This document shows, piece by piece, positions 8,378 to 16,998 of a stretch of DNA of 64,000 nt. The stretch comes from an uncultured Prevotella sp. (GTDB lineage Bacteria; Bacteroidota; Bacteroidia; Bacteroidales; Bacteroidaceae). The first letter of the stretch is position 1. Every line of letters starts with the position of its first letter. The notes beneath the pieces are model-generated. The model had not been told where the DNA came from, ran no database searches, and saw only the letters and a list, made by a program, of their open reading frames with translations. The position numbers and the translations under genes were made by a program. Where the stretch lies: the NCBI GenBank assembly GCA_900315695.1, contig ONAE01000008.1:29652-93651 (forward strand), in the 5' to 3' direction.

Positions 8378-9820
8378 ATGAAATTATATTCCGATGAAGA
8401 ACTGGCTGAGTTGCTGGATCAGGAAATTTTCCACCAGATCAGTGAGGCTGCAGACCGTTTGGGTCTGGAGTGCTATGTTGTTGGTGGCTATGTGAGAGAT
8501 ATCTTTCTGGAACGTCCCTCCAACGATATTGACGTGGTGGTCGTAGGCAGCGGCATTGCCGTAGCAGCAGAATTGAAGCGGATGGTAGGTAAGAAAGCCC
8601 ACCTGTCTGTTTTCAAAAATTTTGGTACTGCCCAAGTGAAGTTCCGTCAGAAGGGTAGGGAGTATGAGGTGGAGTTCGTGGGGGCACGGAAAGAGAGCTA
8701 CAGCCACGATTCCCGCAAGCCTGTTGTTGAAGACGGAACATTGGAAGACGACCAGAACCGTCGTGACTTCACCATCAATGCCATGGCCATCTGTCTGAAT
8801 TGCCAACGTTTCGGGGAACTTGTCGATCCGTTTAACGGACTGGCCGACCTGGAGGATGGTATCATCGCCACGCCCTTGGAACCGGATGTCACTTTTTCTG
8901 ATGATCCCCTGCGTATGATGCGATGCGTGAGATTCGCCACCCAGCTTAACTTCCAGATAGAAGAAGAGACGTATGTGGCCCTTGAGCGCATGGCAGACAG
9001 AATCCGTATCGTGAGTGGCGAACGTATTAAGGATGAACTCAACAAGATTATCTTGGCGGCTCATCCCAGCATCGGCTTCGACTATTTGCAGCGTTGCGGA
9101 CTGCTGCAGATCATCCTGCCAGAACTGGCTGCCCTTGATATCGTGGAACAGAAGAACGGGCGTGCTCATAAGAATAATTTCTACCACACCCTTGAAGTGC
9201 TTGAGAACGTGGCGGTACAGTCGGATAACCTGTGGCTGCGTTGGGCTGCCTTGATGCATGACATCGGCAAGACCAGGTCAAAGCGCTGGGATCCTTCCAT
9301 CGGATGGACCTTCCATAATCATAATCTCATTGGTGCGAAGATGGTGCCGCAGATATTCCGTCGGCTGATGCTCCCCATGGATATGAAGATGAAGTATGTT
9401 CAGAAACTCGTCGATCTTCACATGCGTCCAATAGCCATCGCTGATGATGAAGTCACCGATTCCGCTGTCCGTCGTCTGATGAATGATGCCGGTGAGGATA
9501 TTGATGACCTGATGACCCTCTGTGAGGCGGACATCACCTCTAAGAACGAGGTGCGCAAGAAACTGTTCCTTGAGAATTTCCGTATGGTGCGTGAGAAACT
9601 TGCTGATTTGAAAGCCAAGGATTATGTACGCTTGCTGCAACCGGTTATCGATGGTAATGAGATTATGGAACTTTTCCACTTGAAACCCAGTCGTGAGGTG
9701 GGGGTGCTGAAGCAGTATCTCAAGGATGCCGTTCTTGACAATAAGGTCGAAAATGAACGTGAACCGTTGATGCAGTTGTTGTTGGAGAAAGCCCGTGAGA
9801 TGGGGCTGTCACCAGCGTGA
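8378..9820 (+). CDS. cca: CCA tRNA nucleotidyltransferase / poly(A) polymerase family protein with HD domain
   Basis: 480 aa from the ATG at 8378, chosen because the N-terminus runs straight into the head domain. The nucleotidyltransferase motif is VVGGYVRDIFLERPSNDID, with metal ligands Asp50 and Asp52. The conserved RRDFTINAMA follows near residue 128, the RNA-binding neck near 170-230 (DPLRMMRCVRFA), and an HD phosphohydrolase domain near 266-400 (LMHDIGK, H294-D295). The enzyme adds or repairs the 3' CCA of tRNAs. The tRNA-Ser in this window does not encode CCA, which fits. Class II enzymes with HD domains are standard in Bacteroidota. Confidence 0.88.
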   Translation: MKLYSDEELAELLDQEIFHQISEAADRLGLECYVVGGYVRDIFLERPSNDIDVVVVGSGIAVAAELKRMVGKKAHLSVFKNFGTAQVKFRQKGREYEVEFVGARKESYSHDSRKPVVEDGTLEDDQNRRDFTINAMAICLNCQRFGELVDPFNGLADLEDGIIATPLEPDVTFSDDPLRMMRCVRFATQLNFQIEEETYVALERMADRIRIVSGERIKDELNKIILAAHPSIGFDYLQRCGLLQIILPELAALDIVEQKNGRAHKNNFYHTLEVLENVAVQSDNLWLRWAALMHDIGKTRSKRWDPSIGWTFHNHNLIGAKMVPQIFRRLMLPMDMKMKYVQKLVDLHMRPIAIADDEVTDSAVRRLMNDAGEDIDDLMTLCEADITSKNEVRKKLFLENFRMVREKLADLKAKDYVRLLQPVIDGNEIMELFHLKPSREVGVLKQYLKDAVLDNKVENEREPLMQLLLEKAREMGLSPA

Positions 9821-9942
9821 TGTCTAATTTGGTATGTCTAAAAAGGTATATTTTGACGTTGGATATCGGAACAGGTCTTCTATAAAAGTCTAATAGCCAA
9901 TAAACTTTGTTAAAATCCATATATCTGTAGATATATTTTTCG

Positions 9943-9950
9943 TACCTTTG
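9943..9950 (+). promoter_or_regulatory. Promoter -7 element TACCTTTG for the RND efflux operon
   Basis: TACCTTTG fits TAnnTTTG and lies 33 bp before the ATG at 9984. No convincing TTTG box at 19-21 bp is seen. The rest of the 163-bp gap after cca shows no clear terminator. Confidence 0.6.
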
Positions 9951-9983
9951 CACGTCGGAAAATTCTAATATGCAAAAATAGGT

Positions 9984-11162
9984 ATGAAAATGAAGAAAGT
10001 TTTGATGTTTGCTGCCGCCTCGATGTTGTTGGCATCGTGTGGAGGTGGTGGCGGTCGCCCTTCGTTTGGCGACAATGAGTTTCCTGTTGTGACAGTGGGT
10101 ACATCAAGCACCACGATGCAATCCACTTATCCTGCCATTATCAAGGGCGTACAGGATGTGGAAATTCATCCGAAGGTGCAGGGATTTATTACCCAGATTA
10201 ATGTGAAGGAAGGTCAGACGGTAAGTGCCGAACAGGTGCTTTTCGTCTTAGACAACGTGACTTATCAGGCTCAGGTGCGTCAGGCACAGGCTCAGGTGAA
10301 TACGGCTACAGCTGCATTAAACACGGCTAAGTTGACATACGATAACTCTCAGAAACTGTTCGAGAGCGGTGTGATCGGTGATTATGAGCTTCAGTCGTCT
10401 AAGAACAGCTACGAGAGTGCTGTGGCTAATCTGGCAGCAACTCAGGCAAGTCTGGCTTCTGCCAAGGAGATGCTGAGCTTCTGCTATGTGAAAAGCCCAG
10501 CCTCCGGTGTCGTCGGTTCTCTGCCCCTAAAGGTTGGTACACTTGTCAGTGCAAGTAATACGCTGACCACAGTCTCTAACATCAGTTCTATGGAAGTTTA
10601 TTTCTCTATGACTGAGAAGGACGTGATAGCTATGGGTAAAAACGCAGGTGGCTTGGCAGGTGCCATCGAAGCTATGCCTGCCGTGAAGCTGAGGCTGGCT
10701 GATGGAACGGAGTATGGTCAGGAAGGCCGTGTCACCAAGATGAGCGGTGTGATCGATCCTACCACCGGTTCTGTACAGATCATCGCCGTGTTCCCCAATG
10801 CAGGGAAAGTGCTGAAGAGTGGTGGCTCAGGTGCGATCATCATCCCTCACAGCAATAGCGATGCTATCATTATCTCCCAGAGCTGTGTGTCTGAGGTGCA
10901 GGACAAGAAGTTTGTCTATGTCCTCGATAAGGATAACAAGGTGAAATACACCGAGATCAAGGTTGATCCCCAGAACGATGGTAACACCTATATCGTGACC
11001 GAGGGTCTGAAGGCTGGTGACAAGTATATCACCAATGGTATTACCAAGCTTCATGATGGCATGGAGATTGTTCCCATTACGCCGGAGAAGTATCAGCAGA
11101 AGATTGCTGACCAGGCAAAGGCGATGAGTGCCGGCGACATTGTGGGAGCGATGAAGAAGTAA
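9984..11162 (+). CDS. RND efflux periplasmic adaptor (membrane fusion lipoprotein)
   Basis: 392 aa. Lipoprotein signal MKMKKVLMFAAASMLLASC with Cys19 and a Gly-rich linker. The barrel-sandwich (lipoyl-like) halves are visible as IHPKVQGFITQINVKEGQTV and YVKSPASGVVGSLPLKVGTL, flanking a long alpha-hairpin rich in Q/A (VRQAQAQVNTATAALNTAKL). The beta-barrel and membrane-proximal domains follow (VTKMSGVIDPTTGSVQ; VTEGLKAGDKYITNG). It bridges the inner-membrane pump and the outer-membrane channel encoded by the next two genes. The family includes AcrA/MexA. Substrates are not predictable. Confidence 0.93.
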   Translation: MKMKKVLMFAAASMLLASCGGGGGRPSFGDNEFPVVTVGTSSTTMQSTYPAIIKGVQDVEIHPKVQGFITQINVKEGQTVSAEQVLFVLDNVTYQAQVRQAQAQVNTATAALNTAKLTYDNSQKLFESGVIGDYELQSSKNSYESAVANLAATQASLASAKEMLSFCYVKSPASGVVGSLPLKVGTLVSASNTLTTVSNISSMEVYFSMTEKDVIAMGKNAGGLAGAIEAMPAVKLRLADGTEYGQEGRVTKMSGVIDPTTGSVQIIAVFPNAGKVLKSGGSGAIIIPHSNSDAIIISQSCVSEVQDKKFVYVLDKDNKVKYTEIKVDPQNDGNTYIVTEGLKAGDKYITNGITKLHDGMEIVPITPEKYQQKIADQAKAMSAGDIVGAMKK

Positions 11163-11198
11163 AAAAGGTAAAAAGGTGAAAAAGTAAAAAGGTAAAAT
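11163..11198. repeat. Purine-rich spacer with short A/G repeats
   Basis: The 36-bp gap between adaptor and pump genes is almost purely A/G on the plus strand, with repeated AAAAAGGTRA-like units. It resembles the heptad A/G repeats near porQ. Its function is unknown. Confidence 0.5.
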
Positions 11199-14100
11199 AT
11201 GACTTTTACAACATTTATCAAACGTCCGGTACTCTCGACGGTGATCTCTATAGCCATCGTCTTGCTAGGTTTTATCGGCCTGGTGTCGTTGCCTATTGAG
11301 CAGTATCCGAATATTGCGCCGCCTACTGTCGTCGTGCAGACCCAGTACCCCGGTGCTGACGCCGAGACCGTGAAGAATTCCGTGATCACGCCGCTTGAGG
11401 AGAGTATCAACGGTGTGGAAGGTATGGACTATATGACCTCTACGGCATCTGCCGGTTCAGCACAGATCCAGATCCTGTTCCGTCAGGGTATCAATGCCGA
11501 TATGTGTGCCGTGAACGTGCAGAACCGTGTGTCGCAGGCTCAGGCGCTGTTGCCTGCCGAGGTGACACGTGTGGGTGTGACGGTGACGAAGCGTCAGTCC
11601 TCTCAGGTGATCATGTACACCTTGACATCTGATGGACGTTATGACGACCAGTTCCTGACGAACTATGCCAATATCAACATCATACCGGCCTTGAAGCGTA
11701 TCCAGGGTGTGGGTGATGTGATGAGCCCTGGTATGAAAACCTACTCGATGCGTATCTGGCTGAAGCCTGATGTGATGAAGCAGCATGGTCTGATGCCAAG
11801 TGATATTGCCAACCTGATGGCAGAACAGAATATCGAGGCTGCTCCAGGTACCTTTGGCGAACAGTCGGATGTGGCTTTTGAGTATTCTCTGCGCTATACT
11901 GGTCGTTTGAAGACGCCGGAGGAGTTTGGTAACATCATCGTTCAGAGTAAGCCCGATGGTACGACACTGAAACTGAAGGATGTAGCCCGTATTGAGTTGG
12001 GCGGATTGATGTATTCCGTCTCGATGAGAAACAACAACCTGCCCTCTGTGATGGGTATGGTACAGCAGATTGCCGGTTCTAACGCTAACGATATCGCCAA
12101 GCAGGTGAAGGCTGAGCTTGATGAACAGGCGAAGCTCTTCCCGCCGGGCATGATCTATAAGATCAACTACGACGTGACCGAGTTCCTCTATGCCTCTATC
12201 GAGGAGGTGGTGTTCACGCTCTTCATGACGCTGGCACTCGTGTTCTTCGTGGTGTATATCTTCCTGCAGGATATGCGTTCTACGCTGATCCCGCTGATTG
12301 CCGTACCTGTATCTCTGATCGGTACGTTCTTCTTCCTCAATGTGATGGGATTCTCCATCAACCTGCTGGTACTCTCCGCCTTGCTGTTGGCTATCGCCAT
12401 TGTGGTGGATGATGCTATCGTGGTGGTTGAGGCTGTGCATGCCAAGTTGGATCAGGGTTATAAGTCACCGCTCACAGCCTCTATCGATGCCATGAATGAG
12501 ATCTCTGGCGCCATCATCTCCATCACTCTTGTGATGGCAGCTGTGTTCGTGCCGGTATCATTTATCGGTGGAACCTCAGGCTCGTTCTATCGTGAGTTCG
12601 GTGTGACGATGGCTGTCAGCATTATCATCTCAGCTCTGAATGCCCTGACGCTGTCGCCTGCGCTTTGTGCCATCTTCCTGAAACCTCATGAGGAGGGCCA
12701 TGAAAAGAAGCTGTCGCGTGTCGATCGTTTCCACCAGTCTTTCAACGTAGCTTTCGATACCACTATCGGTAAGTATAAGAATATCTTGGAGAAACTGGTG
12801 CGCAAGCCGCTGGCTATCATTGCTACGGTATTGGTAGGTATTGTGGTGATGGGTATTATGATGTTTACCACCAAGAGTGGTCTGGTGCCTGACGAGGATA
12901 CGGGTACTATCTTCTGTACCATCTCGATGCCGCCTGCCACCTCTGTGGCCCGTACGCGTCAGATCATAGATGAGGTTGACTCCATCCTGGCTGCCGACCC
13001 GGCTATCATGAGTCGTGAGCAGATTCAGGGTTACAACTTCATTGCAGGTGCCGGTTCCGATCAGGCCACGTTTATTATGAAACTAAAGCCGTTTAGTGAG
13101 CGTCAGAAGGGTCTGTGGTGGAAGATCAGCGGATTGTGGGAAGGCGACGGTATCTATCGTTTCTTCCTCAACCCTTATGATGCCACGGGTGTGATTGCCC
13201 AGATCTTTATCAAGACAGCTCATATCAAGGATGCCTCGATTCTGGCATTCTCGCCCCCAATGATTCCTGGTTTCTCTGCCAACTCGGGTATCTCGCTCGT
13301 GATGCAGGACCGTACGGGTGGTGACCTGACGAAGTTCTATAATATCGTGAAGGACTTCATTGCAGAGCTGAACAAGCGTCCGGAGTTCCAGATGGCTCAG
13401 ACCTCTTATAACCCGAACTATCCGCAATATATGGTGAACGTGAATGTGGCCAAGTGTAAGCAGAGCGGCATCTCGCCTGCTACCGTACTCTCTACGTTGC
13501 AGGGTTACTATGGTGGTCTCTATGCCTCCAACTTCAATGCCTATGGTAAGCTCTATCGTGTGATGATCCAGGGAGCACCCGAGACCCGTATGACGGAGGC
13601 TTCACTCAATAGTATATATGTACGCACATCCGCAGGAATGGCTCCTGTCAAGGAGTTCTGTAATCTGGAGCGTGTCTACGGACCTTCGAACATCAACCGT
13701 TTCAACCTGTTTACTTCTATTAACGTGACGGGTACGGTGGCCAACGGCTACTCTACTGGTGAGGCTATTCAGGCCATCCACGACATTGCTGCCGACATGT
13801 TGCCAGCAGGTTACACCTACGATTTCTCGGGTCTGACCCGTGAGGAGGCTAAGGCTTCGAATACGACTGGTGTGATCTTCCTGCTGTGCTTCATCTTCAT
13901 CTACCTGATTCTGTCGGCACAGTACGAGTCATACATCCTGCCACTGTCAGTATTGCTGTCTGTACCTTTCGGACTGGCAGGCTGTTTCCTGTTTACCAAT
14001 CTCTTCGGGCATGCTAACGATATCTACATGCAGATTTCGCTGATCATGCTGATTGGTCTGTTGGCAAAGAACGCCATTCTGATTGTGCAGTTCGCCCTTG

Positions 14101-14453
14101 AGCGTCGTCAGACGGGTATGGCCATCTCGTGGTCTGCCGTACTGGGCGCCGCAGCCCGTCTGCGTCCTATCCTGATGACTTCGTTGGCAATGGTCATTGG
14201 TCTGTTGCCAATGATGTTTGCCTCAGGCGTCGGTAAGAATGGTAACCAGACGCTGGGTGCTGCTGCCGTGGGCGGTATGCTCATCGGTACCATCCTGCAG
14301 ATCTTCGTCGTTCCTACGCTGTTCGTTATCTTCCAATCTATCCAGGAGAAGATCAGACCGCTGAAGTTCGAGGATGAGGAGAATGCCGAGGTTGCAGCCG
14401 AACTGGCCCAGTATGCACATGCGAAACCCGTTGATTATGAAATAGAGAAGTAA
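11199..14453 (+). CDS. RND efflux inner-membrane pump (HAE1/AcrB type)
   Basis: 1084 aa, close to the usual AcrB length. The N-terminus FIKRPVLSTVISIAIVLLGF is the first transmembrane helix, followed by SLPIEQYPNIAPP, typical of hydrophobe/amphiphile exporters. The proton-relay Asp pair is in IAIVVDDAIVVVE (transmembrane helix 4). The two periplasmic porter halves and the duplicated transmembrane bundle are complete through GLLAKNAILIVQFA and the C-terminal helix. The trimeric pump exports drugs, bile-type detergents or metabolites using the proton gradient. Confidence 0.95.
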   Translation: MTFTTFIKRPVLSTVISIAIVLLGFIGLVSLPIEQYPNIAPPTVVVQTQYPGADAETVKNSVITPLEESINGVEGMDYMTSTASAGSAQIQILFRQGINADMCAVNVQNRVSQAQALLPAEVTRVGVTVTKRQSSQVIMYTLTSDGRYDDQFLTNYANINIIPALKRIQGVGDVMSPGMKTYSMRIWLKPDVMKQHGLMPSDIANLMAEQNIEAAPGTFGEQSDVAFEYSLRYTGRLKTPEEFGNIIVQSKPDGTTLKLKDVARIELGGLMYSVSMRNNNLPSVMGMVQQIAGSNANDIAKQVKAELDEQAKLFPPGMIYKINYDVTEFLYASIEEVVFTLFMTLALVFFVVYIFLQDMRSTLIPLIAVPVSLIGTFFFLNVMGFSINLLVLSALLLAIAIVVDDAIVVVEAVHAKLDQGYKSPLTASIDAMNEISGAIISITLVMAAVFVPVSFIGGTSGSFYREFGVTMAVSIIISALNALTLSPALCAIFLKPHEEGHEKKLSRVDRFHQSFNVAFDTTIGKYKNILEKLVRKPLAIIATVLVGIVVMGIMMFTTKSGLVPDEDTGTIFCTISMPPATSVARTRQIIDEVDSILAADPAIMSREQIQGYNFIAGAGSDQATFIMKLKPFSERQKGLWWKISGLWEGDGIYRFFLNPYDATGVIAQIFIKTAHIKDASILAFSPPMIPGFSANSGISLVMQDRTGGDLTKFYNIVKDFIAELNKRPEFQMAQTSYNPNYPQYMVNVNVAKCKQSGISPATVLSTLQGYYGGLYASNFNAYGKLYRVMIQGAPETRMTEASLNSIYVRTSAGMAPVKEFCNLERVYGPSNINRFNLFTSINVTGTVANGYSTGEAIQAIHDIAADMLPAGYTYDFSGLTREEAKASNTTGVIFLLCFIFIYLILSAQYESYILPLSVLLSVPFGLAGCFLFTNLFGHANDIYMQISLIMLIGLLAKNAILIVQFALERRQTGMAISWSAVLGAAARLRPILMTSLAMVIGLLPMMFASGVGKNGNQTLGAAAVGGMLIGTILQIFVVPTLFVIFQSIQEKIRPLKFEDEENAEVAAELAQYAHAKPVDYEIEK

Positions 14454-14454
14454 T

Positions 14455-15849
14455 ATGAAGAAAATAATGATATTCATGTCCGCAGCCCTGCTGCTGTCGA
14501 GCTGCGGACTCTATAACAAATACGAGCGCCCGACCGTGGACACCGAAGGTCTCATCCGCGACCCCCTCTCACCCACCGACACGTTGGCAGTAGCCCCACA
14601 GGACACAGCCTCCTTTGGCAACCTGTCTTGGCGCAGTGTCTTTACCGACCCTCAGCTGCAGCAGCTCATCGAGCAGGGCCTGGAGCGTAACAGCAACCTG
14701 TTGAACGCAGCCCTGACCGTCCAGATCTATGAGTCGATGCTGAAGGCGGCCAAGCTGGCGTTCCTGCCGGGCATCGCCCTCGGTTCACAGCAGCCAATGG
14801 GAACGATTGCCACGTTGCATACCAGTCCGTCGGTGGAGACCAAGAGCTATTCTATTCCCGTATCGGCCTCATGGACGATCGATCTTTTCGGAAACATCCT
14901 GTCGCAGAAGCGCTCCACGCAGATGCAGCTCCTCGCCTTCAAGGACTATCAGATGGCTGTCCGTGCCCAGGTTGTCAGTGGCATTGCCAACAGCTACTAC
15001 ACCTTGCTGATGTTCGACGAGCAGCTCCGCATCGTGAAGGAGATGTCGAAGATGGCGAAGGAGACATGGAACATCACGCAGCAGCAGTTCAACCTGGGTC
15101 GTGTGCGTGCCAATGCGGTTCACAGTGCTGAGGCCGCCTATCTCTCCACGCTGACGCAGATCAACGACTTCGAGCGTCAGATACGTGCCACGGAGAACGC
15201 CCTCTCGCTGCTCATCGGACAGCCCGGTCAGCAGATCCCCCGTTCCACACTGGCCGAGCAGTCGCTGCCCGACGAGTTTGCCGTAGGTGTGGGTGTGGCT
15301 CTGTTGCAGAACCGTCCCGACGTGCATAATGCTGAGATGGAGCTGGCTTCCTGTTTCCACGATGTGCAGACAGCCCGTTCCAGATTCTATCCGAACATTA
15401 CGATCGGTGTCTCTGCCGCCTTCACCAACAACAACGGTGGCCTGAATCCCGGCAAGTGGCTCACCTCACTGTTTGGCTCGCTCACACAGCCTATCTTCCA
15501 GCGCGGTGCGCTCATCGCTGGTCTGAAGGCCAGCAAACTGCAGTATGAGCAGGCTTTCAATACCTGGCAGAACACTATCCTCAAGGCTGGCAACGAGGTG
15601 TCTAACGCCCTCGTCAACTACAATAAGTACGACGACAATGCCAAGTTGGAGAACCAGCGTGTCGAAGCACTCTCAAAGGCTGTCGATGCCACCATCTCTC
15701 TCTACCACTCCAAGGGCACGACCTATCTGGAGGTGCTGACCGCTCAGACACAGCTTCTCTCGGCCCAGCTCGCTCTGGCAACCGACGACTTCAATAAGAT
15801 GCAGTCGGTGGTAAGTCTCTATACGGCACTCGGTGGCGGAGGAAAGTAA
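14455..15849 (+). CDS. RND efflux outer-membrane channel (TolC/OprM family lipoprotein)
   Basis: 464 aa. Lipoprotein signal MKKIMIFMSAALLLSSC followed by GLYNKYERP, the usual start of NodT-type outer-membrane factors. Two repeats of the long-helix/beta-strand unit are visible, for example NSYYTLLMFDEQL and the motif LLQNRPDVHNAEMELASC. The ATG lies one base after the pump stop codon, so the channel is made from the same message. The gene is noticeably C-rich at third positions compared with the fimbrial genes downstream. Confidence 0.93.
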   Translation: MKKIMIFMSAALLLSSCGLYNKYERPTVDTEGLIRDPLSPTDTLAVAPQDTASFGNLSWRSVFTDPQLQQLIEQGLERNSNLLNAALTVQIYESMLKAAKLAFLPGIALGSQQPMGTIATLHTSPSVETKSYSIPVSASWTIDLFGNILSQKRSTQMQLLAFKDYQMAVRAQVVSGIANSYYTLLMFDEQLRIVKEMSKMAKETWNITQQQFNLGRVRANAVHSAEAAYLSTLTQINDFERQIRATENALSLLIGQPGQQIPRSTLAEQSLPDEFAVGVGVALLQNRPDVHNAEMELASCFHDVQTARSRFYPNITIGVSAAFTNNNGGLNPGKWLTSLFGSLTQPIFQRGALIAGLKASKLQYEQAFNTWQNTILKAGNEVSNALVNYNKYDDNAKLENQRVEALSKAVDATISLYHSKGTTYLEVLTAQTQLLSAQLALATDDFNKMQSVVSLYTALGGGGK

Positions 15850-15870
15850 AATTCTTTAATTTTGAAAATT

Positions 15871-16605
15871 ATGGCAAGTGAAATAAGTCCAAAAGCTGAG
15901 ATCAGCCCCAAGGCAAAGATCGGCAACAACTGTAAGATATTCCCCTTCGCATATATCGAGGACGATGTGGAGATCGGCGACAACTGTATCATCTTCCCCT
16001 TCGTCTCGATCTGCGACGGTTCACGTATCGGCAACAACAACAAGATCCACCAGGGCTCGGTGATCGCTGCCCTGCCGCAGGACTTCAACTTCCGTGGTGC
16101 CAAGTCATACGTGAAGATCGGTAATAATAATGTGATTCGTGAGAATGTGGTCGTCAACCGTGGTACAAATAAGGATGGTTGTACCGTGATCGGCAACGAT
16201 AACTTCCTGCTGGAAGGTACCCATATCAGCCACGACACCGTTGTGGGCGACCACTGCGTGTTTGGCTATGGCACTAAGATTGCCGGCGACTGTGAGATCG
16301 GCAATGGTGTCATCTTCTCTTCGGGTGCCATCCAGAATGCCAACTCTCACGATGTGCCCCCGTTTGTCATCGCCGGTGGTAATCCGATGACCTATGGTGG
16401 TCCTAACACCACGATGATGAAGCTTGCGGGCATCGACGAGAAGGTGCAGAAGCACATCGCCAATGCCTACCGTCTGCTCTTCCATGGAAAGACCAGCGTG
16501 TTTGATGTGATCAATCAGATCAAGGATCAGGTACCCGACGGCCCCGAGATCCGTACCATCATCGAATTCCTCAGTCACTCCAAACGAGGCATCATGTGTA
16601 AGTAA
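15871..16605 (+). CDS. LpxA-like UDP-GlcNAc acyltransferase, short form
   Basis: 244 aa from the ATG at 15871 (an in-frame TTG nine bases upstream is less likely). It is a left-handed beta-helix made of hexapeptide repeats (KIGNNCKIF, VEIGDNCIIF). The LpxA catalytic segment is present as GTHISHDTVVG, retaining both His residues of the E. coli NAHIAHD motif, and the C-terminal helical part IANAYRLLFHG matches LpxA. It is about 18 residues shorter than E. coli LpxA. The missing stretch is after the catalytic coil and equals one turn of the helix. Bacteroidota usually carry another lpxA in the lpxD-lpxC cluster, so this is probably a paralogue that acylates a sugar nucleotide. It follows the efflux operon by 21 bp. 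Confidence 0.8.
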   Translation: MASEISPKAEISPKAKIGNNCKIFPFAYIEDDVEIGDNCIIFPFVSICDGSRIGNNNKIHQGSVIAALPQDFNFRGAKSYVKIGNNNVIRENVVVNRGTNKDGCTVIGNDNFLLEGTHISHDTVVGDHCVFGYGTKIAGDCEIGNGVIFSSGAIQNANSHDVPPFVIAGGNPMTYGGPNTTMMKLAGIDEKVQKHIANAYRLLFHGKTSVFDVINQIKDQVPDGPEIRTIIEFLSHSKRGIMCK

Positions 16606-16629
16606 GCCTGCCCTTCAGAAGGCTCTACA

Positions 16630-16677
16630 CCCCCTCTATATCTGTCCCCCTTAAAGGGGGACTTAGATATGAGGGGG
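16630..16677. terminator. Large GC-rich hairpin after the LpxA-like gene
   Basis: A nearly perfect inverted repeat: arm CCCCCTCTATATCT-GTCCCCCTT against AAGGGGGAC-TTAGATATGAGGGGG, with a one-base loop region at 16653. It lies 25 bp after the stop. There is no strong T-run, so it could be a 3' stabilising structure or a repeat rather than a classic terminator. Confidence 0.45.
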
Positions 16678-16719
16678 AGGCTTCTTTCGGGAAATTGCTA
16701 TGCGAAGGAAAATTTGCGG

Positions 16720-16785
16720 GATTTAATTCTAGCACTTTTTTGATTTAAATGTAACAAGTGCTAGATTTAAATCTAGGAAAACCAC
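16720..16785. repeat. Intergenic element of three 22-bp units (copy A)
   Basis: Three consecutive 22-bp units each begin with GATTTAA (16720, 16742, 16764). The first and second also form an inverted repeat (CTAGCACTT / AAGTGCTAG). A closely similar element, again three 22-bp units and again preceded by TTTGCGG, lies at 61119-61184. Both copies are in 3' intergenic regions. Confidence 0.7.
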
Positions 16786-16969
16786 CTCCGAAGGGGGATT
16801 TTTATTGTTTAACGGTGGTAAAATGTATTTTTAACACCTCTTACGAAGAAGAGTCGTCTTTTGCTTAATGAAGGTTAATAGGGGGGGTGAATCCTGGCTT
16901 CAAGGTTAAAATGTGTAAATATTCGGAGATTTTTATCTGCAAAGAAACACTTAATCTACAAAAATAACC

Positions 16970-16977
16970 TATTTTTG
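16970..16977 (+). promoter_or_regulatory. Promoter -7 element TATTTTTG for the fimbrial locus
   Basis: TATTTTTG fits TAnnTTTG and lies 21 bp before the ATG at 16999. The -33 box is not recognisable, so activity may depend on a regulator. Confidence 0.5.
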
Positions 16978-16998
16978 CATTTCACAAGCATGTGATAA

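Larger units (their letters stand above)
16606..16998. other. 393-bp intergenic region upstream of the fimbrial locus
   Basis: It holds the large hairpin, the 22-bp repeat element, a small CCTCC/GGGGG stem followed by TTTTT at 16785-16804 (weak terminator) and the fimbrial promoter at 16970. No credible ORF or RNA gene is seen. Confidence 0.6.

Noticed and set aside
11457-12440. 327-codon open frame antisense to the RND pump
   Set aside because: The product is rich in His/Gln/Arg with no domain, a typical shadow of a well-conserved pump gene.
16720-16785. CRISPR array
   Set aside because: The units are contiguous at 22 bp with no spacers and no cas genes nearby.
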